From NCBI GenBank assembly GCA_937959375.1, contig CALGLS010000593.1:1-18670 (forward strand): 18,670 nt of DNA, in the 5' to 3' direction. Position 1 is the first letter of the stretch. Every line of letters starts with the position of its first letter. Made by a program: the position numbers and the translations under genes. This stretch comes from an uncultured Saprospiraceae bacterium. Lineage in GTDB: Bacteria; Bacteroidota; Bacteroidia; Chitinophagales; Saprospiraceae. Of this stretch, positions 1 through 9,022 are shown piece by piece. The notes beneath the pieces are model-generated. The model saw nothing but the letters and a program-made list of their open reading frames with translations, was not told where the DNA came from and did no database searches.

Positions 1-113
1 GCCACCTAAGAGATATTATTTATGAAAAAATTCATCCGATAAAAGGGGTAGAAGGTACCAATTCAACCATCTCTTTTGAATCGGCCTTTGTCAGAAATGT
101 ACCAATGGTGTAA
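1..113 (+). CDS. Lrp/AsnC family transcriptional regulator, C-terminal fragment (5' end outside window)
   Basis: The frame beginning at base 3 is open from the window edge to a TAA at 111-113, giving 36 residues. It reads as the end of an Lrp/AsnC effector-binding (RAM, αβ-sandwich) domain: a helix with DIIYEKI, then IKGVEGTNSTISFE, then the last strand FVRNVPMV. The pattern 'hydrophobic-x-GV-x-x-T-x-(S/T)-x-I-x-(L/F)-E' followed by a basic strand is the usual C-terminus of this family. Such proteins are DNA-binding regulators that oligomerise and often sense amino acids. The DNA-binding half is not in the window, so target and effector cannot be inferred. The gene converges on the large metalloprotease gene, with a terminator hairpin in the 148-bp gap. 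Confidence 0.7.
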   Translation, partial: HLRDIIYEKIHPIKGVEGTNSTISFESAFVRNVPMV

Positions 114-185
114 TTGAAGTTGTTTAAGATTGGAATCACTAGTCGGACTTTGTTTGAGATATTCCGTTGGGTAAGATTTAACTAT

Positions 186-232
186 AAAAAAACAGTGGCA
201 ATGACGCTAAATACTAAGCATCATTGCCACTG
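186..232 (-). terminator. Rho-independent terminator of the metalloprotease gene
   Basis: Bases 193-208 and 217-232 form a 16-bp stem with one mismatch (CAGTGGCAATGACGCT against AGCATCATTGCCACTG) around an 8-base loop. On the minus strand the stem is followed by seven consecutive T (186-192 as A on +). It lies about 30 bases past the stop codon of the minus-strand gene. The plus-strand side has no T-run, so it should act mainly on minus-strand transcripts. Confidence 0.85.
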
Positions 233-261
233 AGATTGAAACTGACATTTTGATTATAACC

Positions 262-3200
262 CTATCGAACAACCACCTTGCGAATCAAACTACCATTCGC
301 TCCACGCATGCGCAAGATATAAGTTCCCTTAGCCATGTCTCTAATATCTATTTCCAAGCGAACCTCAGTTCCGGATACTCGCTGTGCAAAAATCAGTTGA
401 CCAACTACACTATAAACTTCAACTTCCAAATCTTCTCTAGCATCAAATTCAGCAACCACTTGGAAATATCCATCAGAAGGATTCGGGTACAAATTAAAGT
501 AGGTCAAAGATTCTATATCATCAACAGCAGTAACTCCAATCGTGGTTGTCTGCATGGCAGTACAACCATTCGCATCTGTAATAACAACGGAAACAGGTCC
601 AACACCCAATCCATCAATCATCACCGTTTGATCTCCTTCACTCCAATCATAAGTATATGGAGGCGTTCCTCCTGAAGCAAAAGCTGCTGCTGTTCCATTC
701 GACCCCATATCCGCTGGTGTCGTTTGGATGTCTACCGAAAGTTCTTCTGGTGCTGATAAGGTAATGCTTGTGATAAAATTACAACCTAATGCGTCCGTAA
801 TCAGAACAGAATAAGTTCCTGCTCCAATGCCAATCAAATCTTGAGTTTCGGCGCCATTTGACCATTCATAAGTATAAGGTGGTGCTCCTGCGATCATATC
901 CAAATCAATCCCTCCATTCATATCTCCAGCACAGGAAATAGCATCTAATTCAAAGTCAACTGCTATCCCTCCTGAGTTTATTTGGACTTGAACTTCGTCA
1001 ACAACTGTACATCCCATTGCATCAGTTAGCGTTACAGTGTAGGTTCCACCAGATAAGTTTCCAACAAAATTTCCAGTATCACCTGTACTCCACAGATAAG
1101 TAAAAGGTAAGGTACCTCCATCGGCAAAAACCTGAGCAGAAGCCGTTCCTCCACAAGCTCCATCTGTACCAATTATTGTTGTACTAATCGCAACGGCCTC
1201 ATTGACTACCGTAGCTCCGCCCAATTCACAACCGACTGCATCTACGATCGTTACATTATATAAACCCGGCGTCAATCCAACTATCGTTGCCGTAGTACCT
1301 CCATTATCCCAAGCATATGTGTAAGGCCCTACTCCACCGCTTACATCAGCAGTAGCAGTACCATCGTTGCTTCCAAAGCAAGTTGTCCCCTCAGCAAAAA
1401 CACTCATATCCAATCCGGCACAATCAACATTTCCTACAGCAACAATTGTAATCATCGACGCTGTACAACCATTCGCATCTGTTACCGTTACAGAATATAC
1501 TCCTGGTGCCAGATCTGCAATCGCTTGTGTCGTCTCACCATTATCCCAAAGATAAGTGTATCCCAAGGTTCCTCCGGTGGCAGTTGCTGCGGCTGTTCCG
1601 TCATTCAAACCTGCTGTTGTTTCATCGGTAGAAGTTGCTGTAACAAACAATTCAGTTGGTTGTGCAATTGCAAATGATTCTACTAACTGACAACCATTTA
1701 CATCTGAGATGGTAACGGAGTATGGACCTATTGGTAAATTAGTTACAACATCAGTCGTTGCACCATTACTCCATTGATAACCATAAGGCGCAGTTCCTCC
1801 TGTTACTATTGCTGCTGCAAAACCATTTTCAAAACCAAAACAACTTACCCCTTCGGTCTCAACAAATAATTCAACTGTTGTACAATCCACATTTCCTGTT
1901 CCTACAAAAGTTCCAGATTCAGTGATACAACCATTCGCATCTGTTACAATGACAGAATACGAACCAGGCATTAAACTCGTAATCGTTTCAGTGGTGCCTC
2001 CATTGTCCCAAACAAAAGTGTAAGGAGGTGTACCACCATTTGGATTAGCAGAAGCCGTTCCATCATTCGCACCAGCAGTTGTTTCGGGAGTGGAACTTGC
2101 GGCAGATAATAATGCTGGTGGTTGCGCAACAATTCCTTCCAGAATTAATTCACAATCATTGGCATCTGTTACGGTTACTTGATATGGTCCAGCCAAAAGA
2201 CTGGTAATCGATTGATTGGTTCCTCCGTTGCTCCAAGCATAATTATAACTTGGACTTCCACCTTGCGGGAATGCCGTAACTACCCCAGTCGCATTTCCAA
2301 AACAGTCAACATCCGTCACAGCTAATGCCAAAGAGAATGAGGTACAATCACCTGTCATCGTTCCTATATTTACGTCTGTAATTCCAGTACAACCATTCGC
2401 ATCTGTTACAGTAACTGAGCAAATTCCTGCGGGCAAACCAGTCGTCGAAGACAATATTGATCCGTTACACCAATTAAAGGTATATGGTGGCACTCCCCCT
2501 ACTGGGAAACATTCAGCCGTACCGTCATTTGCTCCTGGTGCCGTTTCATCTGTTGATGTCACCGGTGTCTCAATAGGAGCTGGTTCTTGTATAATAACGC
2601 TTTCTTCAAAGGTACAACCATTCGCATCTGTTACCACACAGCTGTAAAGATCTGCTGGTAAGTTAAATATAGCAGGAGTCATATCTCCCGTATTCCACAA
2701 ATAAGTATAAGGCTCTATTCCTCCCGTAGGAATTGCCGTTGCGGCACCTCCAAATTCACCAAAGCAAAAAATATCTTCTGCGAAAATGGCTACTCCAAAG
2801 TTGGAACAATCAACATTGCCTGATCCAATTACAAAACTTATTTCTTGAGTACATCCATTTGCATCTGTTACGGTTACCGAACAGGGGCCTGCTGGCAAAC
2901 CTGTTGCTCCCGGAGTACTTGCTCCATTACACCAGTTGAATGTATAGCCAGGTGTTCCTCCTTCTACTGAAGAAATTGCTGTTCCATCATTTGCTCCCGG
3001 TGCCGTTTCATCTGTTGTGCTGACACTGACAATTAATTCTTCTGGCTGTAACAAATCAAATGCTTGCGCTAGCGAACATCCATTTGCATCAGTTACTGTA
3101 CAAGTATAAGGTCCGGCTGGCAAACCAACTATAGTACCAGTCATTTCTCCATTGCTCCACAAGAAATTATATGGCATCGTTCCACCAGATGGCGTTGCAG

Positions 3201-6200
3201 TTGCCGTTCCATTCGCATCTCCAAAACAAAGTGGTTCTGTAAATGAAACAGCCATTCCGAAACTACTACAATCAACGGAACCTGTTCCTATAAAGACTTC
3301 CTCTACAGCCGTACAACCATTGGCGTCTGTAACAGTCATTGTGCATACGCCACCAGCTAATCCACTTGCAGTTGCAGTGGTAGTTCCATTACACCATTGG
3401 AAGGTATAACCTGGAGTTCCTCCTGTTGGAGTACTAGTTGCAGAACCATCATTAGCTCCCGGCATACTTTCATTGACAACAGTAATCACAGGATTGATAG
3501 CTGATGGTTCAGAAATTTGTGTACAACTTTCTGAAGTACATCCAGATTCAACATCTGTTACGGTTACACAATATAAATCAGCCACAAGGTTATCAATGAA
3601 TTCCGTGTTATCTCCTGTTGACCAGTTGTATTCAAATCCTGCAGAAGTACCTCCGAATGCGACACAAGTAATTACTCCATCATCTAATCCATTGCAAGAA
3701 GCATCTATTGTTTCAAAAAATATTTCTATTGGTAAAGGCGAACCAACCATATCAACAGCGTCAAGTTGACAACCGTTGGCATCTGTTACCGTTACTGAAA
3801 TCGTTCCTTCTTCCAGTCCTGTAACAAGGCTTGTCATATCACCAGTAGACCAGAGATAATTATATGGTTCTGTTCCTCCTGTTGGAATAACAGTAGCTGT
3901 TCCATCGACATTACCATCGCATGAAACATCTGAAGTCGAAATGGCTAAACTAAAGTTGGAACAATCTATATCACTTATCGTGATTGATTCTGAATTTGTA
4001 CAACCATTCGAATCTGTAACAACCACAGTATATGTTCCAGGTCCTAGATTCGTTATCGTTGGCGTGTTGGCACCTGTTGGGCTCCACAAATACGTATACC
4101 CTGGTATACCTCCGCTTGGATTTGCTGTAGCTGTTGCATCATTGGCACCAGGTGCTGACATGGGCGTTGAACTCATCATAACCGTCAAAGGAGCTGGTTC
4201 AAAGATATCTATAGTTATTACTTCCGAACAACCTGTAGCATCTGAAACAGTCACTTGGTAATTTCCTGCGCATAGGTTTACGACATCTTCCATTCCATCA
4301 TAAATATCAAAATTCCAGTCGTAGTCGTAAGGCATCGTTCCTCCAGTTACTGTTAGATCAACAACACCATCACATTGTCCGAAACAGAAAGAATCAAACG
4401 CTAATAAAGAGACACTAAAGTTGCCACAATCAAAAGGATTGATCACAACCGTTTCTTCATTGGTACAACCATTCATATCAGTCACCGTAACGGTATAGGT
4501 ACCTGGTGCTAGATTCGATATAGTTGGAGTCGTTTCACTATTGCTCCATAAATAAGTATAGGCTGGTATTCCTCCTGAAGGAGAAGCGGTTGCTGTTGCA
4601 TCATTGACACCTGCACCACTAACTGGCGTAGAAGATACGGTTACCTGTAATGGACTTGGTTCTGTCAGTGTTACAATTTGGAAACCCACACAACCATTCG
4701 CATCTACAATGGTTACCGAATATTCACCTGCACATAAACCGGTTAGGTCTTCACTTGTCTCTCCATTACTCCATACAAAGCCATAAGGTGGTATTCCTCC
4801 TACCACAGATAAATCAATGGTTCCATTACAATCACCATTACACAATGGATTAGCACTAACGGTTTGTCCACCTAATGGTGGTGCACTTTCATTAATTACG
4901 ATCGTTTGGTCATCTGAGCAACCATTTGCGTCTGAAACAGTTACCGAATAAGTACCAGGGCATAGGTTAATTGGATCTTCAATACCATCATAAGTATCTA
5001 CATTCCAATCATAGCTATATGGCATTGTGCCTCCTGTTACTCCAAGGTTAATCATTCCATCACAAGCACCAAAGCAAGTTTCATTAAATGCACTTTCTAT
5101 TATAAAACTAAAATTGCTACAATCTGGAACAAATGCATTTACAATTCCACTGGCAATAGTAGTACAGCCATTTGCGTCTGTTACCGTAACTGCGTAAATC
5201 GTTGGTAGAAGTCCTGTAATCATTGGAGTCGTTTCAGCATTAGACCAGAGGTAGGTATATGGCATAACTCCTCCAGTTGGATTTGCAGTAGCTGTTCCAT
5301 CATTAGCACCTACTCCGGTTTCATCTGTTGTCGTTACTGTTGTGCTAAACCCATTACAATCTATTTCATCAATAACTACTGTTTCAATTAGTGAACAAAA
5401 TGGGAATGTTCCTTCTGTTACTGTAACCGTGTAAAATCCGGGTGCTAATCCTGTTATCGTTTGTGTAGCACCGCTATTGCTCCATGCATAGGAATATGGT
5501 GTAGCACCTCCAGTTGGGTTTGCGGTTGCTGTTGCATCATTTGCACCAGGTGCACTTAGAGGAGTTGAAGTTATCGTAAGTTGCATCGTTGCCAAATCAG
5601 GTACTCCTAAACTATTTTCAAAAGTACAACCATTACCATCGGTAATGGTAACAGAGTAAGGACCTGGGCAAAGATCAGTTATTGTATCGGTGGTGGCACC
5701 ATTACTCCAAAGATAAGTATAAGGCATCACCCCTCCTGTTGCAACATAATTAACAACACCATCACATTGATCTGGGCAGTAAACAGGTTGTACGTCGAGC
5801 ATATTTCCAAGCTCAGCTGGCTCAATTATTTCAATGGCTACTTCAGTCGTACAAGCTGGTCCATCTGAGATGGTAACCGTATAAGTACCTGCACACAAAT
5901 CAACAACTGTTGGAGTCGTTGCATTATTGGCATTGGCATCCCATTGATAAGTATAGTTACCTGACCCTCCTGCACCTCCGACGGAAGCTATTCCATCACA
6001 GGCTCCAAAACAGGAAGCATCGTTACTATTTTGGACACTAGTCAAACCACAGGCCGTGTTGATATTAATGTTATCAATAAACATACGATTACCATAACCA
6101 GAGAAATTCACGAAAGTGATCGATACATTATCAAAGCCATTGTAGGCAGATAAGTCAACCGTTTCTGTTCTCCATTGGCTAGCATTAGGTGTAAAAGGAG

Positions 6201-8031
6201 CCGTAGTTGGAGGAGCTGTAGAAAGTTCTTCACCACCTTTTACGTAAAGTTGTGTGATATAATTTTGGCCACAATTGGTTGACACCAAAACAATAAGTGT
6301 GTCTATGAAAGTTGCATCGTAATAAGCGTATGCCACATCAAAGGTCAATGAGGCATCTGTTACGTTAGAAAAATCATAGATTGGTGTAATCAAGGCATCT
6401 GTTGTATTATTAGGATTCTGTCCTCCACTGCTTGCATAGTTATTAAACATGGCACAAGCCGTTCCATTACCGAATCCAGATGCTGCGGTGGTACGTTCCC
6501 ATTCAAAAGCATCACCTGTAATATTGAAGGTAAACACTCCATTTACGGTTGGATTCCAAGCGGGGTCTTCCATGTCTTCAAACAATGGTAAGCTCAGTGG
6601 ATTGATAGATGCAGAGGTTGTTGACATAGTATCGTTTGTCATCTGTCCATCTGTGTTGCCGTTTGGCAATTGAGTATATGTGGTAAATGTGTAGGTACCT
6701 CCCGGTGGTGTGTATGGTGCAAGTCCAACCGTTTCTGACTCACCTGTCAACAGATTTCCTGACCATGTGAAATCAACTGGAGCACCTCCATTTATTTGGT
6801 AAGTGATGGTCGCTGTGGTTAAGGTACTTTGTCCAAAATTTTGGAGTTCAACTTCAGGTGTAACATCTCCTGCATCACATAGCAAGGTACCAGGCGCGTT
6901 GATGGCGTTAATTCCACAATCATCATCAAAGAAAGTACAAACTGCAGTTGCGTTGTTAGCTAAATTCAGTCTACTTCCAAAGATTCCTGAGGTACCGTTC
7001 ATGACGGCTCGCATCACGGTGATTTGGTCATTACTAAAAGAAGTAGAACAGAAATCATCGTTGACATAATCCATGTAGTTGACGTACATGTGCGCATTTC
7101 CACAACTACTTGGTCCGGTTGGAAAATTATTCGTACTACAGTTTAAACCAGGTTGGTAATTAGCAGTAGCGTTATCAATATTTGGTGTATCTCCCAAACC
7201 ATCATCATCATTGCAGCTATCACCGTTGAAGGTATGAAACAAACCTAGGTAGTGACCGGTCTCGTGCGTCAAGGTTCCATCACCTGATTGGCCATAACCC
7301 GGTCCTCCAAACCATCTCCAATCGACTACCGATCCATCAAAGTCTGATCCTATCGTTCCGTTGTAAGGCAAATAAGCATAACCAGTGGTACCACCTCCTG
7401 CGGTTGTTCCGGGAATACCTAAGGTCCAGATGTTATAGTATAAATTTGAGTCCCAATAAGTGGCAGGTTTAATGACATTCTCGATATTGTTTTGACTAAT
7501 GATGTCCATGTTGTGGCGTGTAATACCATTCGATGCATTTCCGTTGGGATCAATTACTGCGAGACAGAAGTTCATTTCTGGGTTTCCAATAACTCCTTGC
7601 CATTGAGCAGGCGTTTGAGCGTAATTGATATTGGTAGCAGAAAATGCTTCGTTCAGTACTGCAATCTGCGCTTCGATTTGTCCAACTGATAAGTTTGGGC
7701 CAACTCCTTCGGCTTCTCCTTGATGGATTACGTGAACAACCACTGGAATATCAATAATTGGAGGCAGTACGAAACCATTATTGGCTTGATGCTCTGCTAC
7801 CATTTGAGCTAAGTTCTCTTTGGCATTTTTGACCCATTCAGCAAATTCTGGATCTTCTTCCATTTGCTTTTTCTTGATATGGTCGAATCCACAATTGTGG
7901 TGGAATTCATGATTATCCAAATCAGGAACAGCGAAAGGATTGTTAGGATTTTGCGCAAAGAAGCTTTGATTACTTAGGCAAAAACTTAGGATAAAAAGCA
8001 GTGTAAGTGAGGAAACTCGAGTGATTGTCAT
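262..8031 (-). CDS. Secreted M43-type zinc metalloprotease with about 24 SprB repeats and T9SS type A sorting domain
   Basis: A 2589-residue protein. A signal peptide (1-26, ending FFAQ) precedes a pappalysin-like M43 protease domain (about 90-345). This has the zinc motif HETGHYLGLFH (256-266: H256, E257, H260, H266) and a Met-turn in YVNYMDY (M320). Then come a linker, a jelly-roll or MAM-like region (about 480-660), roughly 24 SprB repeats (about 660-2497) with core GG-x-PY-x-Y-x-W-(S/D)-NG and VTVTDANGC, and a C-terminal sorting domain (2512-2589) starting FNLYPNPSDG and ending in basic residues (IRKVVVR). By family knowledge it should cross the outer membrane by T9SS and be surface-attached or released. 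The substrate is unknown; adhesion or polymer degradation is inference. The ATG at 8031 directly precedes a clean signal peptide and has no Shine-Dalgarno. The gene appears intact and monocistronic, with a terminator after it. Confidence 0.93.
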   Translation of the reverse strand: MTITRVSSLTLLFILSFCLSNQSFFAQNPNNPFAVPDLDNHEFHHNCGFDHIKKKQMEEDPEFAEWVKNAKENLAQMVAEHQANNGFVLPPIIDIPVVVHVIHQGEAEGVGPNLSVGQIEAQIAVLNEAFSATNINYAQTPAQWQGVIGNPEMNFCLAVIDPNGNASNGITRHNMDIISQNNIENVIKPATYWDSNLYYNIWTLGIPGTTAGGGTTGYAYLPYNGTIGSDFDGSVVDWRWFGGPGYGQSGDGTLTHETGHYLGLFHTFNGDSCNDDDGLGDTPNIDNATANYQPGLNCSTNNFPTGPSSCGNAHMYVNYMDYVNDDFCSTSFSNDQITVMRAVMNGTSGIFGSRLNLANNATAVCTFFDDDCGINAINAPGTLLCDAGDVTPEVELQNFGQSTLTTATITYQINGGAPVDFTWSGNLLTGESETVGLAPYTPPGGTYTFTTYTQLPNGNTDGQMTNDTMSTTSASINPLSLPLFEDMEDPAWNPTVNGVFTFNITGDAFEWERTTAASGFGNGTACAMFNNYASSGGQNPNNTTDALITPIYDFSNVTDASLTFDVAYAYYDATFIDTLIVLVSTNCGQNYITQLYVKGGEELSTAPPTTAPFTPNASQWRTETVDLSAYNGFDNVSITFVNFSGYGNRMFIDNININTACGLTSVQNSNDASCFGACDGIASVGGAGGSGNYTYQWDANANNATTPTVVDLCAGTYTVTISDGPACTTEVAIEIIEPAELGNMLDVQPVYCPDQCDGVVNYVATGGVMPYTYLWSNGATTDTITDLCPGPYSVTITDGNGCTFENSLGVPDLATMQLTITSTPLSAPGANDATATANPTGGATPYSYAWSNSGATQTITGLAPGFYTVTVTEGTFPFCSLIETVVIDEIDCNGFSTTVTTTDETGVGANDGTATANPTGGVMPYTYLWSNAETTPMITGLLPTIYAVTVTDANGCTTIASGIVNAFVPDCSNFSFIIESAFNETCFGACDGMINLGVTGGTMPYSYDWNVDTYDGIEDPINLCPGTYSVTVSDANGCSDDQTIVINESAPPLGGQTVSANPLCNGDCNGTIDLSVVGGIPPYGFVWSNGETSEDLTGLCAGEYSVTIVDANGCVGFQIVTLTEPSPLQVTVSSTPVSGAGVNDATATASPSGGIPAYTYLWSNSETTPTISNLAPGTYTVTVTDMNGCTNEETVVINPFDCGNFSVSLLAFDSFCFGQCDGVVDLTVTGGTMPYDYDWNFDIYDGMEDVVNLCAGNYQVTVSDATGCSEVITIDIFEPAPLTVMMSSTPMSAPGANDATATANPSGGIPGYTYLWSPTGANTPTITNLGPGTYTVVVTDSNGCTNSESITISDIDCSNFSLAISTSDVSCDGNVDGTATVIPTGGTEPYNYLWSTGDMTSLVTGLEEGTISVTVTDANGCQLDAVDMVGSPLPIEIFFETIDASCNGLDDGVITCVAFGGTSAGFEYNWSTGDNTEFIDNLVADLYCVTVTDVESGCTSESCTQISEPSAINPVITVVNESMPGANDGSATSTPTGGTPGYTFQWCNGTTTATASGLAGGVCTMTVTDANGCTAVEEVFIGTGSVDCSSFGMAVSFTEPLCFGDANGTATATPSGGTMPYNFLWSNGEMTGTIVGLPAGPYTCTVTDANGCSLAQAFDLLQPEELIVSVSTTDETAPGANDGTAISSVEGGTPGYTFNWCNGASTPGATGLPAGPCSVTVTDANGCTQEISFVIGSGNVDCSNFGVAIFAEDIFCFGEFGGAATAIPTGGIEPYTYLWNTGDMTPAIFNLPADLYSCVVTDANGCTFEESVIIQEPAPIETPVTSTDETAPGANDGTAECFPVGGVPPYTFNWCNGSILSSTTGLPAGICSVTVTDANGCTGITDVNIGTMTGDCTSFSLALAVTDVDCFGNATGVVTAFPQGGSPSYNYAWSNGGTNQSITSLLAGPYQVTVTDANDCELILEGIVAQPPALLSAASSTPETTAGANDGTASANPNGGTPPYTFVWDNGGTTETITSLMPGSYSVIVTDANGCITESGTFVGTGNVDCTTVELFVETEGVSCFGFENGFAAAIVTGGTAPYGYQWSNGATTDVVTNLPIGPYSVTISDVNGCQLVESFAIAQPTELFVTATSTDETTAGLNDGTAAATATGGTLGYTYLWDNGETTQAIADLAPGVYSVTVTDANGCTASMITIVAVGNVDCAGLDMSVFAEGTTCFGSNDGTATADVSGGVGPYTYAWDNGGTTATIVGLTPGLYNVTIVDAVGCELGGATVVNEAVAISTTIIGTDGACGGTASAQVFADGGTLPFTYLWSTGDTGNFVGNLSGGTYTVTLTDAMGCTVVDEVQVQINSGGIAVDFELDAISCAGDMNGGIDLDMIAGAPPYTYEWSNGAETQDLIGIGAGTYSVLITDALGCNFITSITLSAPEELSVDIQTTPADMGSNGTAAAFASGGTPPYTYDWSEGDQTVMIDGLGVGPVSVVITDANGCTAMQTTTIGVTAVDDIESLTYFNLYPNPSDGYFQVVAEFDAREDLEVEVYSVVGQLIFAQRVSGTEVRLEIDIRDMAKGTYILRMRGANGSLIRKVVVR
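265..498 (-). other. T9SS type A C-terminal sorting domain (part of the metalloprotease)
   Basis: Residues 2512-2589 show the YPNPSDG opening, a VYSVVGQLIF strand, a (D/A)K-G-TYILRM segment and a basic end. These are the conserved blocks of the type A sorting signal, which is cleaved during T9SS export in characterised systems. Confidence 0.92.
541..6051 (-). repeat. Tandem SprB-repeat array, about 24 units
   Basis: Units of about 75-80 residues recur from residue 660 to about 2497. From unit 10 onward two unit types alternate: one opening with C-F-G-x-x-x-G, the other with APGANDGTA or a variant. Together they make a 154-residue super-unit. At DNA level the same 18-mer (ACAACCATTCGCATCTGT on +) occurs at 562, 1465, 1927, 2389 and 2614. 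Two of those spacings are exactly 462 bp, which is 154 codons. SprB repeats are β-sandwich-like units typical of large Bacteroidota surface proteins. Confidence 0.9.
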
Positions 8032-8294
8032 GTGTATGAAATTTCAATTAAATAGAACCTTATATTAAGTAGTTGTTTAACGTTTCTTTTGAACAAAGAA
8101 ATTACAATTGAAATACTTAGCAATCTCTTTTAGTAAATCAATGGTAAAGAATTTCTTTAGAAGTTGGTCTTACTGGTTATGGATAGTCTAGTTATTATCG
8201 ATAAAATTTCAGCTGTAAGCCTACTGACCATAGCTTGGCCAATTGGTGCTTAATTCAGCAGATTTTAAATATCAAATAAACTCTGGATGAGAGG
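8032..8294. other. Intergenic stretch upstream of the metalloprotease gene
   Basis: No convincing ORF or RNA gene was seen. The promoter of the minus-strand metalloprotease gene must lie here, but no clean TAnnTTTG box is visible in the 80 bases before its ATG. The A+T-rich sequence at 8040-8110 is the likeliest site. Confidence 0.4.
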
Positions 8295-8318
8295 AAAAAC
8301 GGTGGGTCATGTCCCCAC
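8295..8318 (-). terminator. Probable terminator of the receptor/212-aa gene pair
   Basis: A 5-bp GC-rich stem (GTGGG at 8302-8306 and CCCAC at 8314-8318) with a 7-base loop is followed on the minus strand by C, G and five T. It is 66 bases past the stop codon of the 8384-9022 gene. The stem is short, so the call is moderate. A weaker T-run on the other side (8321-8324) could serve the plus strand. Confidence 0.5.
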
Positions 8319-8383
8319 AATTTTAACTTGTAATAAATAGAATCACAAATCTAGGGAATAGGAATCAGATATTATGCCAAGCC

Positions 8384-9022
8384 TTAATCTTTTTTCTGGT
8401 TTTCTTGGATATACTCGGCCCAGTCACTGATGGCATTTTTGCCACTATTACTAAAAGCTTTGATCTCTTTTTCAGAAATACCGAATGATTCACTTAGTTT
8501 TTGAAAAAATGCCGCTTCAGAAGAATCGGTTTTTAAGTTCTGATTGATGTTGTCAGAATTGACAGAATCTGGGGATTTACGGGCTGTTTGGCTCAAAATT
8601 GAGCGCACTTTGCTATAAGTTTTCTGAGAGCTACGGAGCACACGGAGCCAATCTGCTGTACTTTTGACTTTATCCGACAGGGATTCTTTTTGCTTTACTT
8701 TGCTATAAAACTTAGCTTCATCCTTTGATATATTTTTTGGCGCTTTTGTAGCATTTTTTGCAGATTTTTTCCCTCTTTGTGAAGTATCCGAGAAATGATC
8801 GGCCAATTCATTCAACATAGCCTCTACACTTTCGTCTCTTGACTCCTCCTTAAACGGAGATGGCTTCCTCTGTACATCACGTGGTTTTTCGTGTACCACT
8901 ACATTTTCTGTACGGGTCATTACTCCCCCATTTTTGTATCCCAAATAGGCAATTATTCCTAAGCCGATGATTAGCGCACCAATCTCAATAGGTCCTAAAA
9001 GTTTACGTTTAGCTTCTTCCAT
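8384..9022 (-). CDS. Single-pass membrane protein of unknown function, coupled to the TonB-dependent receptor
   Basis: A 212-residue protein I do not recognise. A short charged N-terminus (MEEAKRKLLG) precedes one hydrophobic segment (about 12-30, IGALIIGLGIIAYLGY). The rest is very hydrophilic, rich in Lys, Ser and Asp and probably largely helical. It looks like an N-terminal membrane anchor with a soluble tail; no lipobox or cleavable signal is evident. Its ATG overlaps the receptor's stop codon in TAATG (9020-9024), so translation is probably coupled. A function with the receptor, such as a small partner in the periplasm or at the inner membrane, is inference from this coupling only. No catalytic motif is seen. 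A probable terminator follows. Confidence 0.8.
   Translation of the reverse strand: MEEAKRKLLGPIEIGALIIGLGIIAYLGYKNGGVMTRTENVVVHEKPRDVQRKPSPFKEESRDESVEAMLNELADHFSDTSQRGKKSAKNATKAPKNISKDEAKFYSKVKQKESLSDKVKSTADWLRVLRSSQKTYSKVRSILSQTARKSPDSVNSDNINQNLKTDSSEAAFFQKLSESFGISEKEIKAFSNSGKNAISDWAEYIQENQKKD

Noticed and set aside
541..6051. Regularly spaced near-identical sequences (such as ACAACCATTCGCATCTGT) resembling a CRISPR array
   Set aside because: They are codons of the conserved TDANGC motif in tandem SprB repeats. The spacing is 225-462 bp, far too long, and one uninterrupted reading frame covers them all.
250..8000. Plus-strand open frames of 60-140 codons opposite the metalloprotease gene
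   Set aside because: They are antisense shadows of a long, strongly conserved coding frame. They show no recognisable domains and no start signals.
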